Shown here: positions 47,888 to 55,482 of the stretch, piece by piece
Layout of the letters: the number at the start of each line of letters is the position of its first letter
Position numbering within the stretch: the first letter of the stretch is position 1
NCBI RefSeq assembly: GCF_001953865.1
Contig: NZ_MQUQ01000015.1
Span: 542,026-606,025 of the forward strand
Source of the DNA: Amycolatopsis coloradensis
GTDB lineage: Bacteria > Actinomycetota > Actinomycetes > Mycobacteriales > Pseudonocardiaceae
Direction: 5' to 3'
Length of the DNA stretch: 64,000 nt
The notes under the pieces: generated by a model
What the model was told of the DNA's origin: nothing
Database searches by the model: none
What the model saw: only the letters and a program-made list of their open reading frames with translations
Position numbers and translations under genes: made by a program

Positions 47888-48658
47888 GTGAGGTTCGAAG
47901 TACTGGGCACGTTCGGCATCTCTTCCGGTTCGCGGTCGGTCCCCTTGCGGGGCCGGATGAGAAGAACGCTCCTCGGGGTGCTGCTGGTCCGGGCGAACAC
48001 CTTCGTGCCGGTGGACGTGCTCACCGAGGCGCTGTGGGAGAACCGGTGGGAGCCGCGGGCGGTGCCGAAACTGCACTGGCACGTCCACAAGCTGCGGCAG
48101 GCCCTGCCCGAGGGCGACCGGCTCGGCTTCGACCACGGCGGCTACCGGCTGGCGGTCCATCCCGGCGAACTCGACGTCGAGACCTTCGAGACGCTGGGAA
48201 GTCAGGCACTGAAATCCGCCGACCCCGCACAGCGCGCCTCGCTGATCCGGCAGGCCCTCACCCACTGGCACGGCGCGCCCTACGAAGGCCTGGACGTCCC
48301 GCTGCTGTCGGACGAGACGATGCGCCTCTCGGAGCACCGCCTTGTCCTGCTCGAAGAGCTCTACCAGGCCGAACTGAACCTCGGAAGGTACGCGAGCGCG
48401 GCCGTCGAGCTGGCGGATCTGGTGCGGCGGCATCCGTTGCGGCAGCGTGCCCAGTACCTCCTGATGGACGCTCTCTGGCGAGCCGGGCGCACCTCCGACG
48501 CCCTGTCCGCGTACCGGCGCGCGCGCCGGGTCTCGATCGATCAGCTCGGCCTCGAACCGGGGCCGGAACTGCGCTTGCTGGAGCGGCGGATCCTCGCCGG
48601 TGGAGTCGCGGGGGCCGGTGCGCACCGTGCCCCGGCGTTGCTCGACCGGACCAGGTGA
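47888..48658 (+). CDS. SARP/AfsR-family transcriptional regulator
   Basis: 256 residues: N-terminal OmpR-type winged helix (FEVLGTFGISSGSRSVPLRG, RMRRTLLGVLLVRANTFVPV, AVPKLHWHVHKLRQAL) and a bacterial transcriptional activation domain (LDVETFETLGSQALKS to EPGPELRLLERRIL). Stand-alone SARPs usually switch on secondary-metabolite clusters; none is visible here, so the target is unknown. GTG 47888 has GAGAGGA upstream. Longer in-frame starts are not supported. Confidence 0.88.
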   Translation: MRFEVLGTFGISSGSRSVPLRGRMRRTLLGVLLVRANTFVPVDVLTEALWENRWEPRAVPKLHWHVHKLRQALPEGDRLGFDHGGYRLAVHPGELDVETFETLGSQALKSADPAQRASLIRQALTHWHGAPYEGLDVPLLSDETMRLSEHRLVLLEELYQAELNLGRYASAAVELADLVRRHPLRQRAQYLLMDALWRAGRTSDALSAYRRARRVSIDQLGLEPGPELRLLERRILAGGVAGAGAHRAPALLDRTR

Positions 48659-48714
48659 ACCTACGGGGCATCGCTTTGCTCCCGCTTGGCCGACGTGTCT
48701 CAGGACCTCGGGGT

Positions 48715-48720
48715 TAGGGT
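48715..48720 (+). promoter_or_regulatory. -10 box of leaderless menG
   Basis: TAGGGT seven bases before ATG 48728, within GGGTTAGGGTTCGAGG. Consistent with a transcript starting at or next to the ATG. Confidence 0.4.
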
Positions 48721-48727
48721 TCGAGGC

Positions 48728-49417
48728 ATGTCCCGAGCGAGTCTTGACAAGGATCCGCACGAAGTCGCCGCCATGTTCGACGACGTCGCGGACGGCTACG
48801 ACCGCGCGAATTCGTTCATGACCTTCGGCTTCGACCGCCGCTGGCGCACCACCACCGCGCGGGTGCTGGACGCCGTGCGCGGCGAGAAGGTGCTGGACCT
48901 CGCGGCGGGCACCGGCGTGTCCACCGTCGAGTACGCGCGCAACGGGGCTTGGTGCCTGGCCGCGGACTTCTCGGTCGGCATGCTCAAGGCGGGCAAGCAC
49001 CGCGGCGTCCCGATGGTCGCCGCCGACGCGTTGAAGCTGCCCTTCGCCGACGGCAGCTTCGACGCGGTGACCATCTCGCTCGCGTTGCGGAACTTCGTCG
49101 ACACCAAGGCCGCGCTCACCGAGATCGCGCGAGTGGTCAAACCGGGCGGCCGTCTGGTGATCTGCGAAGTGTCGACGCCCACATTCCCGCCGATCCGGTT
49201 CCTGCACCGGAAGTTCATCGCGAAGCTGCTCACCTGGGTCGGCAGCCGGACCTCGTCGAACCCCGAGGCCTACTCCTACCTGGCCGAATCCATGCTGGCG
49301 TGGCCGGATCAGCGGGCACTGGGCGAGATCATCGCGAGCGCCGGATGGACCGAGGTGGAGTGGCTGAACCTCACGTTCGGCGTCGTCGCCATCCACCGTG
49401 CCAAGAAGCCCGCATAA
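48728..49417 (+). CDS. menG: Demethylmenaquinone methyltransferase
   Basis: SAM-dependent C-methylation finishing the naphthoquinone ring. 229 residues, UbiE/MenG family: MFDDVADGYDRANSFMTFGF, SAM motif KVLDLAAGTGVSTVEYAR, ADALKLPFADGSFDAVTISL, ALRNFVDTKAALTEIARVVK. ATG 48728 is chosen over an in-frame start 42 bases upstream because the -10 box lies between them. It sits after mgtA, as in mycobacteria. Confidence 0.94.
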   Translation: MSRASLDKDPHEVAAMFDDVADGYDRANSFMTFGFDRRWRTTTARVLDAVRGEKVLDLAAGTGVSTVEYARNGAWCLAADFSVGMLKAGKHRGVPMVAADALKLPFADGSFDAVTISLALRNFVDTKAALTEIARVVKPGGRLVICEVSTPTFPPIRFLHRKFIAKLLTWVGSRTSSNPEAYSYLAESMLAWPDQRALGEIIASAGWTEVEWLNLTFGVVAIHRAKKPA

Positions 49418-49427
49418 ACTCGCGGAC

Positions 49428-50714
49428 ATGACCCGTCGCAACGCTGACCACGACGCCGAAGTCATCGTCGTCGGTGCCGGACCGGCCGGCTCCACCGCCG
49501 CCACGTACCTCGCCCGCGCGGGCGTCGACGTGCTGCTGCTGGAGAAGACCGAGTTCCCGCGCGAGAAGGTGTGCGGCGACGGCCTGACCCCGCGCGGCGT
49601 CAAGCAGCTCATCGACCTCGGCATCGACACCAGCGAGGACGCGGGCTGGGTGCACAGCCGAGGCCTGCGCATCCTCACCGGCGAGCTGACGCTGGAACTG
49701 GACTGGCCGGACCTGACCAGCTACCCGCCGTACGGCGTTTCGCGTACTCGTCAGGACTTCGACGACCTGCTCGCGAAGACCGCGGTCAAGGCGGGCGCGC
49801 GGCTCTACGAGCGCACGACCGTCACCGGTGCGATCACCGGCCCGACCGGCCGCGTGATCGGCGTCGAGGCGAAGGTCGGTCCGGAGAAGACGCCGGTGAG
49901 CTACCGCGCTCCGCTGGTCCTGGCCTGCGACGGCGTCTCCGCGCGGCTCGCGCTGAGCGTCGGCATCCAGAAGAACGAGAAGCGCCCGATGGGTGTCGCC
50001 GTCCGGCAGTACTACAAGAGCCCGCGCCACGACGACCCGTTCATCGAGGGCCACCTGGAGCTGTGGGACCGCTCGGACCCGCGCGAGGAGAAGCTGCTGC
50101 CCGGCTACGGCTGGGCGTTCCCGCTCGGCGACGGCACGGTGAACGTCGGCCTCGGCATGCTGTCGACGTCGGCCGCGTTCCGCGGCACCGACTACCGCGC
50201 GCTGCTGCGCCAGTGGCTCGACGGGACGCCCGAGGAATGGGGCTACCGCGAGGAGAACGCCATCGGCAAGGTCGGCGGCGCCGGTCTGCCGATGGGCTTC
50301 AACCGCACCCCGCACTACCGCGACGGCCTGCTGCTGCTCGGCGACGCGGGCGGCATGGTCAGCCCGTTCAACGGTGAGGGCATCTCGGCCGCGATGGAGT
50401 CCGCGCAGCTGGCGTCGGAGTTCGTCGTGCAGGCCCTGGCGCGGCGCGAAGGACCGTCGCGTGAGCGGGCGCTGGAGGGCTACCCGCGCGCGGTCGGTGA
50501 GCTGATGGGCGGCTACTACCGGCTCGGCAACGTGTTCGCGAAGCTGATCGGGAAGCCGAAGATCATGCACGCCGCGACGAAGTACGGACTGCGGATCAAC
50601 TCGATTCTTCCGCTGGTCTACAAGGGACTCTCGGGCTGCTACGACGCCAAGGGCGGGGACGGCGTGGACCGCCTGATCGCCGCGCTGGCCCGCGCCACCC
50701 CCACTCCGCGCTGA
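49428..50714 (+). CDS. menJ: Geranylgeranyl reductase-family protein, MenJ-like menaquinone reductase
   Basis: 428-residue FAD-dependent oxidoreductase. Rossmann FAD motif EVIVVGAGPAGSTAATYLAR at the N-terminus, VCGDGLTPRGVKQL, and LLLGDAGGMVSPFNGEGISA near residue 305. In mycobacteria the neighbour of menG (Rv0561c, MenJ) saturates one isoprene unit of menaquinone; position and family support the same role. The ATG is 11 bases after menG; TAAACT, a possible -10 box, overlaps the menG stop, so a separate leaderless transcript is possible. Confidence 0.9.
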   Translation: MTRRNADHDAEVIVVGAGPAGSTAATYLARAGVDVLLLEKTEFPREKVCGDGLTPRGVKQLIDLGIDTSEDAGWVHSRGLRILTGELTLELDWPDLTSYPPYGVSRTRQDFDDLLAKTAVKAGARLYERTTVTGAITGPTGRVIGVEAKVGPEKTPVSYRAPLVLACDGVSARLALSVGIQKNEKRPMGVAVRQYYKSPRHDDPFIEGHLELWDRSDPREEKLLPGYGWAFPLGDGTVNVGLGMLSTSAAFRGTDYRALLRQWLDGTPEEWGYREENAIGKVGGAGLPMGFNRTPHYRDGLLLLGDAGGMVSPFNGEGISAAMESAQLASEFVVQALARREGPSRERALEGYPRAVGELMGGYYRLGNVFAKLIGKPKIMHAATKYGLRINSILPLVYKGLSGCYDAKGGDGVDRLIAALARATPTPR

Positions 50715-50756
50715 CGCTCGCGTATTCGCAGCTGATCTGGGAAACCCCCTGCTGTC

Positions 50757-50814
50757 AGTGTCCCCAATGTGGCATTGGGAACACTGAGCGTGTCCAATGC
50801 GGCATTGGGGGCGG
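50757..50814. repeat. Two tandem CCAATG/CATTGG hairpins after menJ
   Basis: CCCCAATGTGGCATTGGG at ~50762-50779, flanked by AGTGT and ACACT (50757-50761 and 50781-50785), is followed by CCAATGCGGCATTGG at ~50794-50808. Both have six-base arms around three bases. Likely menJ terminator and a repeat pair. Confidence 0.7.
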
Positions 50815-50886
50815 CGGCTACCGGGCCTCTGCGGCTCACGGCTCGCCCGACCGACTTGAGACCCTGCGTCGAGCGCGGCCGAGCAG

Positions 50887-50939
50887 GTCGCGAAAGCCAC
50901 TTTCGCGACGTCTGACGTCCCGAAAGTGGCTTTCGCGAC
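50887..50939. repeat. Nested palindrome family B, copy 2
   Basis: 19-base arms GTCGCGAAAGCCACTTTCG (50887-50905) and complement (50921-50939). Together with the spacer CGACGTCTGACGTCC it matches the copy at 37201-37255 except for the leading base and one spacer base. Confidence 0.85.
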
Positions 50940-51066
50940 ATAGCCTCACCCACCCGCACCCTCGCTTCGCGAAGGACGCCAAGCCCGCATCGCATGCGGA
51001 AGGCTCCTTCCACCCCGTCTGACGCGGGCAAAGTCCCCTTCAGCCGCTGGGAGACGTCCGCAAGTA

Positions 51067-51081
51067 GTCCTCTAGTTGCGG
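51067..51081 (+). repeat. Family A half-copy
   Basis: GTCCTCTAGTTGCGG preceded by CGCAAGTA, one arm only, in the gap between menJ and nuoA. Confidence 0.6.
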
Positions 51082-51269
51082 GGTTCGCGACACGTCTGGA
51101 CCAATCGCCAGGTGTTCCGGGCAGTGGTATCGGTCACAGGACAGAACCGGTCAAAACCCGCATCGGAGTCGATCTTGGGGGCGACGTCGCAGGTCATCGG
51201 TGTCGCGCGTCGGAATTAACCGTGCTGGCCGTATGGTCAAGTTAGGGTCGCCTTATAGCACGGGGGCTA

Positions 51270-51299
51270 GGGACAAGAATGTGAGTCACGTCCTACACT
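51270..51299 (+). promoter_or_regulatory. Candidate nuo promoter
   Basis: GGGACA (51270-51275) and TACACT (51294-51299) with an 18-base spacer; transcription would begin near 51306, immediately before the first Rex operator. The 787-base gap between menJ and nuoA has no gene; it holds repeats, this promoter and the operators. Confidence 0.5.
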
Positions 51300-51310
51300 C
51301 CCCCCATGCT

Positions 51311-51328
51311 TTGTGAATCGCTTCACAT
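51311..51328 (+). promoter_or_regulatory. Rex operator 1 upstream of nuoA
   Basis: TTGTGAATCGCTTCACAT matches the Rex operator TTGTGAANNNNTTCACAA at 13 of 14 defined positions. It lies just after the predicted transcription start. Confidence 0.85.
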
Positions 51329-51342
51329 CCTCGACGGGAGGC

Positions 51343-51360
51343 TTGTGAACTATTTCACAA
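51343..51360 (+). promoter_or_regulatory. Rex operator 2 upstream of nuoA
   Basis: TTGTGAACTATTTCACAA is a perfect match to the Rex operator consensus (14 of 14). Its centre is 32 bases (about three helical turns) from operator 1, so two Rex dimers could bind on the same face. Confidence 0.92.
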
Positions 51361-51501
51361 GCAAGGGGGCCGTCATGCACGGCCCGTAAGGGTTGCCTAA
51401 CCCTCGGCGGTGTGACCCAGGTGACTTAGGGTGCCGGTCGAGGGAAGCGGTGAACCCCGACTCGAAAACCGCAGCGGCGCGGAAAGGATGGCGAAAACCC
51501 C

Positions 51502-51915
51502 GTGCTGATGTTGCCCGTGCTGACCCAGGCAGGCACCCCTTCGGTGCCCAACCTGAACATGTACCTCCCCTTGGTCCTCTTGTTCGTCCTCGCTCTCGGC
51601 TTCGCGGTGCTCTCGGTGCTGCTCGGCCCGCTCGTCGGCCCGAGCCGCCCCAACCGGGCGAAGACCGCGGCCTACGAATGCGGTATCGAACCGTCGCCGC
51701 AGCCGGTCGTCGGCGGCGGCCGGATGCCGGTCGCGTACTACATCACCGCGATGCTGTTCATCCTGTTCGACATCGAGATGGTCTTCCTCTACCCGTTCGC
51801 GGTCTCCGCGGACGCGCTGGGCATGTTCGGCCTGGTGGAGATCGTGCTGTTCATCGCGACGGTCGGTTTCGCGTACGCCTACGTATGGCGTCGCGGCGGC
51901 CTGGATTGGAACTAG
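51502..51915 (+). CDS. nuoA: NADH-quinone oxidoreductase subunit A
   Basis: Membrane subunit of complex I, 137 residues, three helices (YLPLVLLFVLALGFAVLSVL; VAYYITAMLFILFDIEMVFL; LVEIVLFIATVGFAYAYVW). Conserved loop AAYECGIEPSPQP and acidic helix residues FDIEMVF. Start GTG 51502; ATG 51508 is an alternative; GGAAAGGA lies 13 or 19 bases upstream, so the choice is open. First gene of the nuo operon, behind two Rex operators. Confidence 0.95.
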   Translation: MLMLPVLTQAGTPSVPNLNMYLPLVLLFVLALGFAVLSVLLGPLVGPSRPNRAKTAAYECGIEPSPQPVVGGGRMPVAYYITAMLFILFDIEMVFLYPFAVSADALGMFGLVEIVLFIATVGFAYAYVWRRGGLDWN

Positions 51916-51921
51916 AGAAGC

Positions 51922-52470
51922 ATGGGCCTCGAAGAAAAACTCCCCAACGGCATCCTTCTCGCGAGTCTTGAAGGCCTGGTCAACTGGGCGCGCAAGAACT
52001 CGATGTGGCCTGCCACCTTCGGTCTCGCCTGCTGCGCGATCGAGATGATGACCGTCGGCGGTTCCCGGTACGACATCGCCCGCTTCGGCATGGAGCGCTT
52101 CAGCGCGACGCCGCGCCAGGCGGATCTGATGATCGTCGCCGGCCGCGTCACGCAGAAGATGGCGCCGGTCCTCCGCCAGATCTACGACCAGATGGCCGAG
52201 CCCAAGTGGGTGCTGGCGATGGGCGTCTGCGCCTCGTCCGGCGGGATGTTCAACAACTACGCCGTGGTGCAGGGTGTCGACCACATCGTCCCGGTCGACA
52301 TGTACCTCCCCGGCTGCCCGCCGCGCCCCGAGATGCTGCTCGACGCGATCCTGAAACTGCACGCCAAGATCCAGGACGAGCCGATCAACGCCCGCCGCGC
52401 CGCGATCCGCGCCGCCAGTGGTGAGCGCACCGAGCTGATCGCCTCCTCGATCAAGTACGCGAAGAAGTGA
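51922..52470 (+). CDS. nuoB: NADH-quinone oxidoreductase subunit B
   Basis: Peripheral-arm subunit holding the terminal 4Fe-4S cluster N2 that passes electrons to menaquinone. 182 residues. N2 ligands: adjacent cysteines in LACCAIEMM, then VCASSGGMF and YLPGCPPRPE. GRVTQKMAP is the conserved quinone-side segment. Starts six bases after nuoA; its TGA overlaps the nuoC GTG. Confidence 0.97.
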   Translation: MGLEEKLPNGILLASLEGLVNWARKNSMWPATFGLACCAIEMMTVGGSRYDIARFGMERFSATPRQADLMIVAGRVTQKMAPVLRQIYDQMAEPKWVLAMGVCASSGGMFNNYAVVQGVDHIVPVDMYLPGCPPRPEMLLDAILKLHAKIQDEPINARRAAIRAASGERTELIASSIKYAKK

Positions 52471-53237
52471 GCGACGTGCCCGAAGACAACGCAGAAACCC
52501 CGGAGACCGGCGGCGAGCAGTCCAGCGCCGACCGGCCCGAAGGCGGCTTGGAGCCGCAAGGTGTCCGCCCGGCCGAACCGGTCGTCACCGGTAAAGAGCG
52601 CCAGGGCATGTTCGGCGTGCACGGCACCGGTGACACCTCCGGTTACGGCGGTGTCCGCCTCCCCGCGTTCAGCCCGCCCCCGGCGGAACGCCCGTACGGC
52701 GGCTGGTTCGACGAGTTCGCCGACGAGTTCTACGCGGCCTTGGCGGACAACAAGGTTCCGGCGAGCGCGGTCCTGCAGACCACGGTCGACCGCGGTGAGA
52801 TCACCTTCTACGTCGACCGCGAGCACCTCGTCGAGATCGCGCGGACCCTGCGCGACGACACCGGTCTCCGATTCGAGCTGCTCAGCTCGGTGTCCGGGGT
52901 CGACTACGGCGTCGACGTCCCGCAGCGGCTGCACTCGGTCTACCACTTCACGTCGATGACCTACCGCCGCCGCATCCGGCTGGAAGTCACTCTCGACATC
53001 GAGGACCCGCACGTCCCGTCGCTGGTCGGGCTCTACCCGACCGCCGACTGGCAGGAGCGGGAGACCTGGGACATGTTCGGCATCGTCTACGACGGTCACC
53101 CCGCGCTGACCCGCATCCTCATGCCGGACGACTGGGACGGCCACCCCCAGCGCAAGGACTACCCGCTCGGCGGGATCCCGGTCGAATACAAGGGCGCGGA
53201 GATCCCGCCGCCGGATCAGCGGAGGTCGTACTCGTGA
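52467..53237 (+). CDS. nuoC: NADH-quinone oxidoreductase subunit C
   Basis: 30-kDa subunit, 256 residues, with an acidic ~75-residue N-terminal extension (EDNAETPETGGEQSSADRPE) typical of actinobacteria. Family signature at the end: RETWDMFGIVYDGHPALTRI followed by LMPDDWDGHPQRKDYPLGG. GTGA overlaps on both sides tie it to nuoB and nuoD. Confidence 0.96.
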   Translation: MSDVPEDNAETPETGGEQSSADRPEGGLEPQGVRPAEPVVTGKERQGMFGVHGTGDTSGYGGVRLPAFSPPPAERPYGGWFDEFADEFYAALADNKVPASAVLQTTVDRGEITFYVDREHLVEIARTLRDDTGLRFELLSSVSGVDYGVDVPQRLHSVYHFTSMTYRRRIRLEVTLDIEDPHVPSLVGLYPTADWQERETWDMFGIVYDGHPALTRILMPDDWDGHPQRKDYPLGGIPVEYKGAEIPPPDQRRSYS

Positions 53238-54613
53238 GTACCGAAAACCTCTCCGACGTCACGACGGGCACCGCCACGGGACCCCAGGGCGCGGACAGCA
53301 CCGACGACGTCGACTACGCGGACTCCCGTGAGACCACCGAAGGTCGCGTCTACACCGTCTCCGGTGGTGACTGGGAAGACGTCATCGAGGACTCGCGCCA
53401 CGACGAGCGCATGGTCATCAACATGGGCCCGCAGCATCCGTCGACGCACGGCGTGCTCCGGCTCGTGCTGGAGATGGAGGGCGAGACCGTCACCCAGCTC
53501 CGCTCGGTCATCGGCTACCTGCACACCGGGATCGAGAAGAACTGCGAGTACCGCACGTGGACCCAGGGCGTCACCTTCGTGACGCGCATGGACTACCTCG
53601 CGCCGCTCTCCACCGAACTCGCGTACTGCCTCGGCGTCGAGAAGCTGCTCGGCATCCAGGCCCCGCGCCGCGCCGAACTGCTGCGCGTGATGCTGCTGGA
53701 GATCAACCGCATCGGTTCGCACCTGGTCTACATCGCCACCGGCGGCATGGAACTCGGTGCCACCACCGCGATGACGCTCGGCTTCCGTGAGCGCGAAGAG
53801 GTCCTGCACCTGCTGGAGCACCTCACCGGTCTCCGGATGAACCACGCGTTCATCCGCCCCGGCGGCCTCGCGCAGGACATGCCGGACGACTACCAGGAGG
53901 TCGTCAGCGCGTTCGTCAAGACGATGGACGAGCGGCTTCCCTTGTACGACAAGCTCTTCACCGGTCAGCCGATCTGGCGCAACCGGCTCAAGGGCGTCGG
54001 CTACCTGCCGGTGGACGCCTGCCTCGCGCTCGGTGTCACCGGCCCGGTGCTGCGCAGCGCCGGTCTCCCGTGGGACCTGCGCAAGACCGAGCCGTACTCC
54101 CGCTACGACGAGTTCGAGTTCGACATCCCGACCTCGACCGACGCGGACTGCTGGGCGCGGTACCTGATCCGCGTCGAGGAGATGCACCAGAGCCTGCGGA
54201 TCATCAAGCAGTGCCTGAAGAAGCTCGAGCCGGGCCCGGTCATGGTCGAGGACAAGAAGGTCGCCTGGCCCGCGCAGCTCTCGCTCGGCAGCGACGGCCT
54301 CGGCAACTCGCTCGAGCACGTCCGCAAGATCATGGGCCAGTCGATGGAATCGCTGATCCACCACTTCAAGCTGGTCACCGAGGGCTTCAAGGTCCCGGCG
54401 GGTCAGGTGTACACGACGGTGGAATCGCCGCGCGGCGAACTCGGCGCGCACCTCGTGTCCGACGGCGGCACCAGGCCGCTGCGGGTGCACGTGCGCGAAC
54501 CGAGTTTCGTGAACCTGCAGTCGATGCCCGCGATGGCCGAAGGCGGCCTGGTGGCGGACGTCATCGCCGCCATCGCCTCGATCGACCCCGTCATGGGGGG
54601 AGTGGACCGTTGA
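53234..54613 (+). CDS. nuoD: NADH-quinone oxidoreductase subunit D
   Basis: 49-kDa subunit lining the quinone site with NuoB; related to [NiFe]-hydrogenase large subunits. 459 residues. Signature MGPQHPSTHGVLRLVLEMEG at ~residue 64, with the quinone-binding His and later Tyr; GYLHTGIEKNCEYR; SPRGELGAHLVSDGGTRPLR; the C-terminus is SIDPVMGGVDR. The ~55-residue N-terminus is acidic. Confidence 0.97.
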   Translation: MSTENLSDVTTGTATGPQGADSTDDVDYADSRETTEGRVYTVSGGDWEDVIEDSRHDERMVINMGPQHPSTHGVLRLVLEMEGETVTQLRSVIGYLHTGIEKNCEYRTWTQGVTFVTRMDYLAPLSTELAYCLGVEKLLGIQAPRRAELLRVMLLEINRIGSHLVYIATGGMELGATTAMTLGFREREEVLHLLEHLTGLRMNHAFIRPGGLAQDMPDDYQEVVSAFVKTMDERLPLYDKLFTGQPIWRNRLKGVGYLPVDACLALGVTGPVLRSAGLPWDLRKTEPYSRYDEFEFDIPTSTDADCWARYLIRVEEMHQSLRIIKQCLKKLEPGPVMVEDKKVAWPAQLSLGSDGLGNSLEHVRKIMGQSMESLIHHFKLVTEGFKVPAGQVYTTVESPRGELGAHLVSDGGTRPLRVHVREPSFVNLQSMPAMAEGGLVADVIAAIASIDPVMGGVDR

Positions 54614-55482
54614 GCACCCAGCCCGGAACGACACCGACACCCGAGCCCGGCACCAACCTGGCCGAGCAGACCCACATCGCCGCCGGTGGCGACGTCGACG
54701 TGATCGCGATCGCGCCGGATTCCGCCGAGGCGGCAGGGATCCTGGAGAACGCGAAGCTCGAAGACATCTTCGACGCCGACACCTATGCCAGGGCGCAGAA
54801 CCTGATCTCGCGCTACCCGCAGTCGCGCTCGGCGCTGCTGCCGCTGCTGCACCTCGTGCAGTCGGTGCAGGGTTACGTGAGCCAGGAAGGCATCGCCTTC
54901 TGCGCCGCACAGCTGGACCTGTCCGACGCCGAAGTCAGCGCGGTCGCGACGTTCTACACCATGTACAAGCGCCGCCCGTGCGGCGAGCACCTGGTGAGCG
55001 TCTGCACGAACACGCTGTGCGCGGCCATGGGCGGCGACGCGATCTACAAGAAGCTCCAGACGCACCTCGGTTCCGAGGAGAAGCCGCTGGGGCACAACGA
55101 GACCGCGGGCACGCCGAACGAGCCCGGCTCGATCACCCTCGAACACGCCGAATGCCTCGCTGCCTGTGACCTCGCCCCGGTCATCCAGGTCAACTACGAG
55201 TACTTCGACAACCAGACCGAGGACAAGGCCGTCGCACTGGTCGACGCGTTGCAGGCGGGCAAGAAGCCCGCCCCGACGCGCGGCGCGCCGCTGAGCAGCT
55301 TCAAGGGCGCCGAACTGCAGCTCGCCGGGTTCTTCCCCGACGACGCGCAGCAGTACCGCACGGACGTCGACGGTCCTTCGCAGGCCGTCGAAACCCTGCG
55401 GGGCGCGCAGGTCGCACAAGATCGCGGCTGGACGGCACCCGCCATGCAGGACGTCGCATTGCCGGAAGTGGAGAAAAGGTAA
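54610..55482 (+). CDS. nuoE: NADH-quinone oxidoreductase subunit E
   Basis: 24-kDa subunit with 2Fe-2S cluster N1a. 290 residues. Ligands: SVCTNTLCAAMGG (C-x4-C) and ECLAACDLAP (C-x3-C). The ~45-residue N-terminus and ~75-residue C-terminal tail lengthen it relative to E. coli NuoE. Start TTG 54610 overlaps the nuoD TGA (TTGA), the only TTG in the operon; the upstream frame is antisense to nothing and simply nuoD out of phase. Confidence 0.94.
   Translation: MSTQPGTTPTPEPGTNLAEQTHIAAGGDVDVIAIAPDSAEAAGILENAKLEDIFDADTYARAQNLISRYPQSRSALLPLLHLVQSVQGYVSQEGIAFCAAQLDLSDAEVSAVATFYTMYKRRPCGEHLVSVCTNTLCAAMGGDAIYKKLQTHLGSEEKPLGHNETAGTPNEPGSITLEHAECLAACDLAPVIQVNYEYFDNQTEDKAVALVDALQAGKKPAPTRGAPLSSFKGAELQLAGFFPDDAQQYRTDVDGPSQAVETLRGAQVAQDRGWTAPAMQDVALPEVEKR

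Noticed and set aside
37201..50939. Possibility that the repeats form a CRISPR array
   Set aside because: Copies are kilobases apart and no regular repeat-spacer series or cas genes exist.
51247..51258. TTATAG-containing stretch near 51254 as the nuo -10 box
   Set aside because: No -35 at a workable distance; the GGGACA/TACACT pair fits better and is nearer the operators.
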